A stretch of DNA of 64,000 nt from Clostridia bacterium (GTDB taxonomy: Bacteria; Bacillota; Clostridia; Lutisporales; Lutisporaceae). The notes under the pieces are model-generated. The model ran no database searches, was not told the DNA's origin, and saw only the letters and a program-made list of their open reading frames with translations. How positions within the stretch are numbered: position 1 is the first letter of the stretch; each line of letters starts with the position of its first letter. Below, one piece after another: positions 51,781-60,365 of this stretch. Where the stretch lies: the NCBI GenBank assembly GCA_029256325.1, contig JAQSYD010000076.1:1-64000 (forward strand), in the 5' to 3' direction. Position numbers and translations under genes: made by a program.

Positions 51781-52917
51781 ATGCAAAAACCGTTATTGAT
51801 GACACCGGGTCCTACATTTATTAATGAAGAAGTAAGAAGTGCTTTGGCTCAGCCAATAACAAATCCGGACTTGGATCCTAATTTTTTTGAGTTCTATAAA
51901 TCTACTTGTGAGCAGTTCCAAAAGCTATTAAGAACTCAAAATGACATATTAATATTATCAGGAGAGGGAATATTAGGTTTGGAAGCTGCTTGTGCATCTT
52001 TAGTTGAGCCGGGCGATCGGGTTTTATGCATAGACAACGGCATATTTGGAAAAGGATTTGGTGATTTTGCCAAGATGTATGGCGCAGAAGTTGTTTACCT
52101 GAGTACTGATTATAGAAATGCAATAGATATTAAAGCTTTGGAGGATTTCCTTGCAAAAGATAATAGCTTTAAAATGGCTACTTTGGTACACTGTGAAACA
52201 CCTTCAGGAATAACCAATGGAATAGATAAAATCTGTCCATTACTAAAAGACTATGGAATTTTAACGGTGGTGGATTCTGTATCCGGTATAGCAGGAGAGA
52301 AGCTTGAGGTGGACGAATGGCAGATTGATATTGCTTTGGGCGGATCTCAAAAGTGCTTATCAGCGCCTCCGGGACTGACATTCATGAGCATTAGTGAAGG
52401 TGCTTGGAGCATAATGACGGAAAGAAAATCACCCATTGTTGGATATTACGTAAATTTATATCTATGGAAGAATTGGTATCAAAACAAGTGGTTTCCATAT
52501 ACACAACCCATCAGTGATATATTTGCGTTAAATAAAGCAGTTGAAATCGTGTTAAGGGAAGGAAACTTCGTAGATAAGCATTTTAAAATTGCTGCTGCTG
52601 TAAGAAAAAGCTTCCAAGCAGCAGGCTTAGAACTCTATGCAAAGGGTGGATATTCCAATACTGTAACAACTGTTTTAATGCCACAGGAGATCACCTTTGC
52701 ACAGTTATTTGATGAAATGTTAATTACGCATCATATTATGATTGCAGGCGCTTTTGATGTTCTTAAGGATAAGGTATTCCGAATAGGACATATGGGTGAG
52801 AACTGTAAGGAAGAAAAAGTCTATATCACGTTAAAAGCATTAAACGAAGTTTTGTGCAGAAATGGGGTAAAGCTAAAGGGTGAAATCCATGAGCTATTTG
52901 TTCGATTTTATAAATAA
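51781..52917 (+). CDS. Class V aminotransferase (pyridoxamine-pyruvate or alanine-glyoxylate type)
   Basis: 378 residues. LLMTPGPTFINEEVRSALA opens the fold; D165 (VVDSVSG) contacts the PLP pyridine nitrogen and K191 (GGSQKCLSAPPGL) is the Schiff-base lysine. These features fit the alanine-glyoxylate / serine-pyruvate / pyridoxamine-pyruvate group. The start follows GGAGG. Its place after an ECF S component makes pyridoxamine-pyruvate transaminase, feeding imported pyridoxamine into the PLP pool, an attractive but unproven role. Confidence 0.87.
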   Translation: MQKPLLMTPGPTFINEEVRSALAQPITNPDLDPNFFEFYKSTCEQFQKLLRTQNDILILSGEGILGLEAACASLVEPGDRVLCIDNGIFGKGFGDFAKMYGAEVVYLSTDYRNAIDIKALEDFLAKDNSFKMATLVHCETPSGITNGIDKICPLLKDYGILTVVDSVSGIAGEKLEVDEWQIDIALGGSQKCLSAPPGLTFMSISEGAWSIMTERKSPIVGYYVNLYLWKNWYQNKWFPYTQPISDIFALNKAVEIVLREGNFVDKHFKIAAAVRKSFQAAGLELYAKGGYSNTVTTVLMPQEITFAQLFDEMLITHHIMIAGAFDVLKDKVFRIGHMGENCKEEKVYITLKALNEVLCRNGVKLKGEIHELFVRFYK

Positions 52918-52939
52918 TACTGCATTATAAGAAAATTTA

Positions 52940-52968
52940 TTGACATAATAAGGTTATGAGCTTATAAT
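52940..52968 (+). promoter_or_regulatory. Promoter of the tyrS T-box
   Basis: Perfect TTGACA (52940-52945), 17-base spacer, perfect TATAAT (52963-52968). Confidence 0.85.
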
Positions 52969-52974
52969 AATAAT

Positions 52975-53206
52975 AATCAAATAGCAAAAGCTATGATAGG
53001 GAAAAGTAATATTAGTGCTGCATTTTAGAGAGTCGGCGGTAGGTGCAAGTCGATATGAGCATGATATGAAATACACCCTTGAGCTGCAGACTGAGAAATT
53101 CAAATTAGGTTGTGCCGGAAGCTTCCGCCGTTATTCAGGAAGAGATGCAGTCAATTAGGGTGGTACCACGAGCCTTTCGTCCCTTTCAGGATGAAGGCTC
53201 TTTTTG
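52975..53206 (+). promoter_or_regulatory. T-box riboswitch (tyrosine specifier) of tyrS
   Basis: The specifier is TAC at 53072-53074 (GAAATACACC). The T-box AGGGTGGTACCACG (53157-53170) precedes the terminator GAGCCTT (53170-53176) / AAGGCTC (53194-53200) and a T-run. Uncharged tRNA-Tyr would allow read-through. Confidence 0.9.
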
Positions 53207-53234
53207 TTGTATAAAATAAAATAGGAGGTGCGTT

Positions 53235-54467
53235 ATGAACAAGGTAAATGCATTTGATGTTCTTAAGGAAAGAGGCTTTATTCAACAGGTTACTCATGAA
53301 GAACCCGTAAGAGAGTTATTGGGAAAGGAGTCTGTTACCTTTTATATAGGCTTTGACCCCACTGCTGATAGTCTTACAATAGGACATTTTTTAACAGTAA
53401 TGGCCATGGCACATATGCAAAGAGCTGGCCATAGACCCATAGCTCTTATCGGCGGCGGTACCGCAATGGTTGGAGATCCTACCGGCAAGACAGACATGAG
53501 AAAGATGCTTACGAGAGAAGGCATTGAGCATAATTCTCAATGTTTTAAGAAGCAGTTTGAGAAGTTTATAGATTTTGAAGATGGCAAGGCAATTATGGAA
53601 GACAACGCGAACTGGTTGTTAAAGCTGAATTATGTAAGCTTTTTAAGAGAGATAGGCGTTCACTTCTCAGTAAACAGAATGCTTACAGCTGAATGCTTCA
53701 AAAGCAGAATGGAAAAGGGACTTTCTTTTCTAGAATTCAACTATATGATAATGCAGGGCTATGATTTCTTAGAGTTGTACAGAAGACATGGCTGCAGGAT
53801 ACAGTTGGGTGGAGATGATCAGTGGTCCAACATATTGGCAGGAGCAGATTTAATTAGAAGAGTAGAGGGTGCAGAAGCTTACGGAATGACCTTTACCCTA
53901 CTAACAACCAGCGAAGGCAAAAAGATGGGAAAAACAGAGTCAGGAGCTATATGGCTGGATCCGGAGAAAACTTCACCTTATGATTTTTATCAGTACTGGA
54001 GAAATGTTGATGATGCCGATGTTGAAAAATGTCTGGCACTTATGACATTCCTGCCAATGGATGAAGTGAGAAGGTTAGGCAGCTTACCGGGAGAAAAAAT
54101 TAATGAGGCTAAGAAAGCCCTTGCTTTTGAGATGACAAAGATTATTCATGGCGAGGAAGAAGCAATGAAGGCACAGAAAGCAGCAGAGGCTTTGTTTGGC
54201 GGTGGAGGAGATTCTGAATCTATTCCTACAACAGAAATTAGCCAAGAACTGCTGGCAGAAGGATTAAACATACTGGATGCTTTGGTCATGACAGGCTTGG
54301 CTCCATCAAAGGGTGAGGCCAGAAGACTTGTCACTCAAGGTGGAATTACAGTGAATGAACAAAAGGTTGAAGCCATTGACCGTACAATAACAGATAAGGA
54401 TTTTGAAGAGGGCAAGGCTATTATAAAAAAGGGCAAGAAATCATACCACAGATTAAAGGTGCAATAA
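53235..54467 (+). CDS. tyrS: Tyrosyl-tRNA synthetase
   Basis: 410 residues, full length. [16 protein letters not shown] is the HIGH region, [18 protein letters not shown] the tyrosine pocket, and [15 protein letters not shown] the KMSKS-like loop. A C-terminal S4 domain (about 350-410, [20 protein letters not shown]) is present. It lies after the T-box. Unlike metG, the gene is intact. Confidence 0.96.
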   Translation: MNKVNAFDVLKERGFIQQVTHEEPVRELLGKESVTFYIGFDPTADSLTIGHFLTVMAMAHMQRAGHRPIALIGGGTAMVGDPTGKTDMRKMLTREGIEHNSQCFKKQFEKFIDFEDGKAIMEDNANWLLKLNYVSFLREIGVHFSVNRMLTAECFKSRMEKGLSFLEFNYMIMQGYDFLELYRRHGCRIQLGGDDQWSNILAGADLIRRVEGAEAYGMTFTLLTTSEGKKMGKTESGAIWLDPEKTSPYDFYQYWRNVDDADVEKCLALMTFLPMDEVRRLGSLPGEKINEAKKALAFEMTKIIHGEEEAMKAQKAAEALFGGGGDSESIPTTEISQELLAEGLNILDALVMTGLAPSKGEARRLVTQGGITVNEQKVEAIDRTITDKDFEEGKAIIKKGKKSYHRLKVQ

Positions 54468-54468
54468 C

Positions 54469-54498
54469 AAAGAAATCCCGATTACTCGGGATTTCTTT
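54469..54498. terminator. Bidirectional terminator between tyrS and the HAD gene
   Basis: 13-bp perfect stem AAAGAAATCCCGA (54469) / TCGGGATTTCTTT (to 54498), loop TTAC. Confidence 0.85.
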
Positions 54499-55211
54499 TA
54501 TTTTACTGGTTTTACTTCCTGTGCGAATTTCAAGAAATCTTCATAAGTTCCTTGATAGGTACAGCAAATATCTTCTTCAGTTCGTTTTATCATATGATTT
54601 GTTATGAGATAAGTCTGCATGCCTAGCTTTCCTGCCACCAAGTCTTCTTCTACGTCATTGCCAACCATCATGCACTCTTCAGCTTTCCTGCCTGCCTCAT
54701 CAAGTACTTCTTGATAGAACTGGATTTGTGGCTTGCAGTAGTGATTGTTCTCATAGCAGGTGATATAGCTGAAATCCTCTTCTTTAAACCCTGCCCAATT
54801 TAGTCTGTGAATGATCGCTTTTCTTGGAAACATTGGGTTGGTAGCCAGCACAGTCTGGTAGCCTTTTTGCTTGAGAAGCTCAACGGCTTCAACGATCAAT
54901 GGCATATAGGATACCGCTGATTTTGTTCTGAGGAAGCCCTCGTCATAAAACTCATTAAAACGTTGGATATATGTATCTAAGTTGCCTTCAATCAGTGTTT
55001 GAAACTTTTCCATAAATACTTCTTCATTGGTTCTGTATTCTGTATTGCTTATCATGACATCCGTTGCTTTCCATACATTATCAACGAGCCTTTTAGGTTC
55101 TATCATATCTTGAAAAGCAATACCCATTTCTTTGAAATAGATATGCATGAATTGATCCATATCCAGGGGTAAAAGAGTTCCGTCTAAATCAAAAATTATC
55201 GTATTAAGCAA
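54498..55211 (-). CDS. HAD family hydrolase
   Basis: 237 residues on the minus strand. Motif I is IIFDLDGTLLPLD with the nucleophile Asp, motif II includes VLATNPMFPRKAI, and motif IV is MMVGNDVEEDLVAGKLGMQTYLITN. Phosphatase family; substrate unknown. It is 11 bp from the multi-GAF gene and shares its direction, so the three minus-strand genes 58.6-54.5 kb look like one operon. Confidence 0.9.
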   Translation of the reverse strand: MLNTIIFDLDGTLLPLDMDQFMHIYFKEMGIAFQDMIEPKRLVDNVWKATDVMISNTEYRTNEEVFMEKFQTLIEGNLDTYIQRFNEFYDEGFLRTKSAVSYMPLIVEAVELLKQKGYQTVLATNPMFPRKAIIHRLNWAGFKEEDFSYITCYENNHYCKPQIQFYQEVLDEAGRKAEECMMVGNDVEEDLVAGKLGMQTYLITNHMIKRTEEDICCTYQGTYEDFLKFAQEVKPVK

Positions 55212-55222
55212 TTTTGTCCTCC

Positions 55223-57049
55223 TTATAGGTTTTGTATATATGCCTTTGTAAGCTTTGCTTCAGTATCTTCAGCACAGGAAGCTTCTATACTTCCATCGAA
55301 TTGAGCTTCAAGAAGCTTGTCATAGCTTATGACTATAAGCATATTATCGAAGTAATAATACTCGTATTGATTATAACAGCTTAAGTCCAATTGTTCAAAG
55401 GGTATCTGGATGATTTTCTTATAATATATGTAAAATTCAATTAAATATTTATTTCTATTACGAAGCTTAGCATCCAGACTCTTCATAAAAGCTTTTCTTT
55501 GATTTACAACATAGTCATCCTTGATTTTTTTTAGTTCCTGTAAATGACTCACGATGGGAGAAATGCTATTAGACATCGTTTCAATCAGTAAAGCCTCTTC
55601 CTCTTTCAGGGCATCGGTTGTCTCTAATACAACGATATAGCCAAGGGGCTCTTGGTCCTTCTCTAAGTCTGTGTTAGAAATACTTATAGGATGGATCACC
55701 AAGCAATTTGAGGCACCTACATCCTCCAGCAGAGATTTTGAAAAATAATCTGCTGCATTGTAGGACATATAGCTTACAACTGAATTTTGATGGATATTTT
55801 CCCAGCGGGTGTTCATTTCCAGTTTGTTGTTGTGCAATTCAAAACCTACATGATTTTTTATGACAAATGAATCCTTTTCTTTTAGTACAATAAAAGCTTT
55901 TCTGATACCAAAGCTGTAATGGAGTGTTTTTATTGAGATATCACAAAGCTCTTCAATGGTCGCGCAGCTATTAATATTTCTTATAAGGATATTTAGGTTG
56001 GTTAAGGTATGCAGCTTCTGCTGAATAGAACTTCTTTGTCTATTTATTTCGTTAAAATATATAGCATTTTTAAAAGAGATATAGGTAGAAGCTGCTAAGC
56101 TTTCGATAAGCTCAAAAACTCCTTGATCATAAGCTCTGTCATTGACTGGTTTGCTGATTGTAACAAGACCTAGTACCCTTTCTCTTACAATAAGGATAAT
56201 ATATTCAGAATCCAGGCATTTAAAATCCTGGTAGTTTTTGAATATACCTTGCAGCAGTTCCTTATCCTCTTGATAATGAAAAACGATCTTATAGCCGTCA
56301 TAAGCGCTGTCTAACAGCTCGAAATCCATCTGAAGCTTAGTAGAAGAAAATACATCCTTATATCCTCTTATCACAATCCTATCCTTGATTTCATCATATA
56401 ATCCAAAGGCTGTGATACGGCTGCTTGTAAGCTCGCTGAATATATCTATGGCCAGTGAATATAATTTATGAAGGTCTAGCTCTGATAGAAGCATTCTAGA
56501 GCTATGATTTATTGAAAATAAATTAAAGATTTTTTGATCCAATTCATGATTGATGTGTTGTAAATCTATTAGGTTTTTACATGATTCCAATGAGTTATTG
56601 ATCAGCTGCATAAGCGCTTTGGACATAGTCAAGTCATCTTGACTTATGGCAACATCAACTTTCTCCTTTGTGATGATGAAGCCGTACAAGAGGTCTTTCA
56701 CTATAAGAGGAATGACTAGCTGAGGTGTAAAGACTTCCAGGTCTTTCTCTTCAAAAAAATGATGAAACCCTGCCGTCATAACATTACCATAGAAGGTGGC
56801 AATTCTCTGTAATTTTGAGGTGTCTTCAATTAAATATTGAGCTACATCATAGTTTTTTACTTTTACCAATTGAAAACCATCTTTTGTATGAACAAATAAT
56901 GCAGAAGAGTTCAAAGAAAGCATTTGGTTCGTAAACTCAAAAGCATAATTTGATAATTGACTCATGTTGAATTTTTGACTGAAAAAATCTATGGCTTGTA
57001 ACAATGCATCTTGTCCATGCAGCTTATTATTTGTAATAGGATTCATCAT
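55223..57049 (-). CDS. Multi-GAF-like sensory protein without output domain
   Basis: 608 residues, minus strand, start after GGGGTGAG. No catalytic or DNA-binding domain is seen. Three segments have GAF-like rhythm: FVHTKDGFQLVKV to LLYGFIITKEK (about 50-150), LYSLAIDIFSEL to LGLVTISKP (about 195-310), and ELCDISIKTLHYSFGIRKAFIVL to PLGYIVVLETTD (about 360-480). A helical region separates them. It is soluble and acidic. A partner-binding sensory role is likely, but not assigned. It is 15 bp downstream of fapA-like gene. Confidence 0.65.
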   Translation of the reverse strand: MMNPITNNKLHGQDALLQAIDFFSQKFNMSQLSNYAFEFTNQMLSLNSSALFVHTKDGFQLVKVKNYDVAQYLIEDTSKLQRIATFYGNVMTAGFHHFFEEKDLEVFTPQLVIPLIVKDLLYGFIITKEKVDVAISQDDLTMSKALMQLINNSLESCKNLIDLQHINHELDQKIFNLFSINHSSRMLLSELDLHKLYSLAIDIFSELTSSRITAFGLYDEIKDRIVIRGYKDVFSSTKLQMDFELLDSAYDGYKIVFHYQEDKELLQGIFKNYQDFKCLDSEYIILIVRERVLGLVTISKPVNDRAYDQGVFELIESLAASTYISFKNAIYFNEINRQRSSIQQKLHTLTNLNILIRNINSCATIEELCDISIKTLHYSFGIRKAFIVLKEKDSFVIKNHVGFELHNNKLEMNTRWENIHQNSVVSYMSYNAADYFSKSLLEDVGASNCLVIHPISISNTDLEKDQEPLGYIVVLETTDALKEEEALLIETMSNSISPIVSHLQELKKIKDDYVVNQRKAFMKSLDAKLRNRNKYLIEFYIYYKKIIQIPFEQLDLSCYNQYEYYYFDNMLIVISYDKLLEAQFDGSIEASCAEDTEAKLTKAYIQNL

Positions 57050-57063
57050 AAACTCACCCCTGG

Positions 57064-58638
57064 TTAATTATGGCGTAGTTCTTTATTTTCTGCATAAAAG
57101 CTTCCGCTGACAATTGAACTGATTTTCTTTTGCATTTTTTTAATTTCCAAAAATGTTTCGGGGTATGCTGCTTCAAAAACTCCAACTTCGCCTTCTCCTT
57201 TTGTTTGAAGGGTAAGCTGAAGATTTTTGCGTGCTTCATCTAATATTCTGATTTCATCTATGATATCTTCATATTTATTTACATATTTATTATACTCTTC
57301 CATATTGGCGTATTCCGCACCGGACAGATTATATTCAAAAACTTCGATTTGGCGTTTTACGGCATTGGCTTCTTCCAACATGGCTTTATACTTTTCCAAT
57401 AATTCTTCAAACTTTTTGCGAATTGCATTTCGGTCAAAGCCCTGTACGTTTATGACGGTTTTCTTTTCGGATTTATTTCCGATTATGCCGGAAACAACCT
57501 TCACTTCAGCTGTAACAGTACCACCGATAATTTTACCATGCTTAGGGTCTAGGAGTACCTTTTGGGCATTTAGGGTGCTGTCTAAAGCATAGAAGCCTAC
57601 GTTTATATCTTCTCCCGCAGTAATGAAACACTCATTGCAGTACTTTACATATACATTTTTTCGCGCTTCGATTTTAGCGATGTTCTTTCCGTATATACCA
57701 CCTTTAATAAATATGCTGCCTTCCTTCGAGAAGATCTTCCCAACTGCGCCGATACCCATTTTGCCACCAATTGATATATCATACTTAGCAGTTACTGAAA
57801 ATCCATCCTTTACAATTCCATTTATGGTCACATATCCGTCAAAGCTTATATTTCCAGTCTCGTAGCCAACATCACCGGGAACAACAAGGTGATTATCGAC
57901 CTTGATTTTACTTCCATCAAATTTAACTGCACCGTCAACCAAGGCTCTAAGCACAGTTTTTCCGTCTTCCTCATATTCATGCACTGTCATTTTATCGTAT
58001 TTAAGCTTGAAATCCTTGCCCTTTCTGCCCGGAACCAGCTTGCCGGTCACTGTTAGGCCCGTTTTGCCTTCTTTTGGAGGAATGCGCTCTCCCAACCATT
58101 CGCCAGCTTTGATGTTATCTATTAAATTAAGCTCATAGTAGTTTATAGAACCGTCTTCCTTTACAATAGGCTTCTTGTCTGAAAGCTCGTAGTATAATAG
58201 CTTTGCATCCTCACCGTATATTGGCGGAATACCTCTGGCTATTACAGTTTCACATTGAGCTGTAAGGTGTTTTTCGTAAACATTTTCTATTCCTTCAACG
58301 ACTCCGTGCATTTCGAGAGCCTTTATAATTTCTACTGAAATGGTTTCTTTGTTTTCTCCAATTTCCTTTTGGTTGATATTTATATAAATGCTGGCTTGCA
58401 TTTCGTCCTTAGAAACAATTACATCAACTCTCGATTTGATATTTCCTATGTGTACAAGCTCGCCTGTCGCTTCCTGTAGAGCTTTTCTTAAGCTTATGAA
58501 GTTTGTTAGGTGGATGACTGGCAAAGCAGTCATAATGTTGTTAAATTCTCTAATGTCATAGCCGGGAATCCATACTTGAATAAACAGCTTGTCCCCCTGC
58601 GCAGTAAGCTCAAGAAAATTGTTTTTGAAAAGCACCAA
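57064..58638 (-). CDS. FapA (DUF342) family protein
   Basis: About 525 residues; the start is a non-ATG codon near 58638 or 58635, after GAGGTGG. A N-terminal ~170-residue region precedes the DUF342 beta-helix: YYELNLIDNIKAGEWLGERIPPKEGKTGLTVTGKLVPGRKGKDFKL, then repeated short beta strands (GDVGYETGNISFDGYVTING). A C-terminal coiled coil (about 435-520) closes it. FapA relatives regulate flagellar or cell-shape processes. No flagellar gene is near. Confidence 0.82.
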   Translation of the reverse strand: MVLFKNNFLELTAQGDKLFIQVWIPGYDIREFNNIMTALPVIHLTNFISLRKALQEATGELVHIGNIKSRVDVIVSKDEMQASIYININQKEIGENKETISVEIIKALEMHGVVEGIENVYEKHLTAQCETVIARGIPPIYGEDAKLLYYELSDKKPIVKEDGSINYYELNLIDNIKAGEWLGERIPPKEGKTGLTVTGKLVPGRKGKDFKLKYDKMTVHEYEEDGKTVLRALVDGAVKFDGSKIKVDNHLVVPGDVGYETGNISFDGYVTINGIVKDGFSVTAKYDISIGGKMGIGAVGKIFSKEGSIFIKGGIYGKNIAKIEARKNVYVKYCNECFITAGEDINVGFYALDSTLNAQKVLLDPKHGKIIGGTVTAEVKVVSGIIGNKSEKKTVINVQGFDRNAIRKKFEELLEKYKAMLEEANAVKRQIEVFEYNLSGAEYANMEEYNKYVNKYEDIIDEIRILDEARKNLQLTLQTKGEGEVGVFEAAYPETFLEIKKMQKKISSIVSGSFYAENKELRHN

Positions 58639-58647
58639 ACAAACCAC

Positions 58648-58905
58648 CTCATAGCTGCATTATTTGAATATTTTACTTATTATACCACATCTATTTGTCG
58701 CAATATATAATTTATGGGAAAATTTATAATAGTCAAATAATAGTATGTTGAAATAAATGGAGAAAAAGGTATAAATCAGAATTTATATATTATTTTTAAT
58801 TACATATTTACATTTTTGTAAGATCAATGAAATAATAGGAATTCCAAATGATAAAGATAATATATAAGAGCTCTTTAGCATTAGGATAAGGAAAAATTAA
58901 GTTGA
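58648..58905. other. AT-rich divergent region
   Basis: Gap between the minus-strand FapA-like gene and the V-ATPase promoter. AT-rich; no ORF, hairpin or repeat of note was seen. Confidence 0.5.
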
Positions 58906-58908
58906 CTG

Positions 58909-58917
58909 TGATATAAT
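58909..58917 (+). promoter_or_regulatory. Extended -10 promoter of the V-ATPase operon
   Basis: TG (58909-58910), one base, then TATAAT (58912-58917). No good -35 is seen. Predicted start near 58924, 33 bases before the first gene. Confidence 0.55.
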
Positions 58918-58956
58918 ATAGTAATGAGCCCAAATAATGGAACAGAAGGTGGTATT

Positions 58957-59283
58957 ATGGATAATAATATAAGCTTGCAGGTAAAAAGACTTATCGATGT
59001 AGATAAAAAGGCTATTGAACTGGAAAATAAGAGATTACGTGAGCTCATGGAATTAGAACAAGCATATAAGGATGAGAAAGAGAAAATAGATACGCAGCTG
59101 CAGCAGGCAAAGGAAGATGCAAAGAAAACCTATGAAAGGCTTGTGCATCAAGCAAAACAGGATGCAGAAGCTATAGAAACAGAAGCCTTTCATAGACTTA
59201 AGAGAATAGAGACGACAATGAATCAAGAAATAGAAACCATATCGATGGAATGGTGGACCAAAATATTAAACGACTTAAAATAA
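58957..59283 (+). CDS. V-type ATPase peripheral stalk subunit H/G-like protein
   Basis: 108 residues from the ATG at 58957 (AAGGTGG upstream). A single charged coiled coil (about 15-95, KDEKEKIDTQLQQAKEDAKKT) as in the NtpF/subunit H stalk proteins, ending WWTKILNDLK. First gene of the operon. Confidence 0.8.
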   Translation: MDNNISLQVKRLIDVDKKAIELENKRLRELMELEQAYKDEKEKIDTQLQQAKEDAKKTYERLVHQAKQDAEAIETEAFHRLKRIETTMNQEIETISMEWWTKILNDLK

Positions 59284-59305
59284 GTTGTTTTGAGAGGTAA
59301 TGCAG

Positions 59306-60361
59306 ATGAGCAATATTAGCAGATTTGCGGCGGTAAATACAAAGATTAAAACTCTTGAGGGAGAATTTTTACTTGCGAAGGATTATAGAAATCTGTTGGA
59401 GCAAAAGAGTGTAGCAGATGCAGCCAGATACTTAAAAAATGAAACAGCTTATAAAGAGGTATTGAAGAATATAGATTTGAGTCAAATTCGCAGAGCTTAT
59501 TTAGAGAGCCTTGCGAAGCAAAAAATGATTATTAACATAGATAAAATCATACATTACTTTAATGGCGATTATAAACGTTTTATCAACACACTGTACGCTA
59601 AATATGAAATTGAAGAACTAAAAGCTGTAGCGAGAGCGGTATATAACGGCATGGATACAAAGCCTTTTCGGAACAGTGTTTTTATTGGTAAATACAGCAA
59701 GGTAGATGAGGAACGCATCTATAATGCGAAATACATCCGAGATATTATTGCAGCCTTCGAAGGAACAGCATTTTATAAATATATGCAGCCTTTAATGGAT
59801 AATAATATCAAGGAAAATCTATTTAGGTTTGAAATGGTATTGGATGCATCCTATTATGAAATTTTACAAAGAGAGTGGGAAAAGCTGGACAAACATGATA
59901 TTGAAGTGTTGGAAAAAGCACAGGGGATAATGGCTGACTTGCTTAATCTTCAATGGATTTATCGAGGCATAAAGTTCTATAACCTTCGACCAGAGGAACT
60001 ATTAAACTACACAATTCATTTAGGCTACAGGTTAAATAAGAACTTTATTAAGCAGCTTTGCTATGCAAAAGACTTGGACGAATTCTACCAATTGGCATCT
60101 CAGACACGATACAGTTTTCTTTTTAAAAATGATGAAACTACAGATATTTTTATGGAAAGACGTTTAGAAAGACATATGTACTTTGAGCTGAAATCCGTAG
60201 AGAGAAGCAACCCCATGACAATCATTACAACCTTTGCATATATTGTTTTTATGGAAATAGAAGTAAGAGATATCATCTCTATGATAGAAATGATTAGATA
60301 CGGCATGCCCGAAGCAGAGGCAGAAAAATATCTGATAAGGGCTTTGAGCGGAGGAGAGTGA
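59306..60361 (+). CDS. ntpC: V-type ATP synthase subunit C
   Basis: 351 residues from the ATG at 59306; an in-frame ATG at 59300 is only 2 bases after GAGAGG and is unlikely. The helical AC39-like text includes AAVNTKIKTLEGEFLLAKDYRNLLEQ, DLLNLQWIYRGIKFYNLRPEE and MTIITTFAYIVFMEIEVRDI. It links the central stalk to the membrane ring. Confidence 0.9.
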   Translation: MSNISRFAAVNTKIKTLEGEFLLAKDYRNLLEQKSVADAARYLKNETAYKEVLKNIDLSQIRRAYLESLAKQKMIINIDKIIHYFNGDYKRFINTLYAKYEIEELKAVARAVYNGMDTKPFRNSVFIGKYSKVDEERIYNAKYIRDIIAAFEGTAFYKYMQPLMDNNIKENLFRFEMVLDASYYEILQREWEKLDKHDIEVLEKAQGIMADLLNLQWIYRGIKFYNLRPEELLNYTIHLGYRLNKNFIKQLCYAKDLDEFYQLASQTRYSFLFKNDETTDIFMERRLERHMYFELKSVERSNPMTIITTFAYIVFMEIEVRDIISMIEMIRYGMPEAEAEKYLIRALSGGE

Positions 60362-60365
60362 GAAT

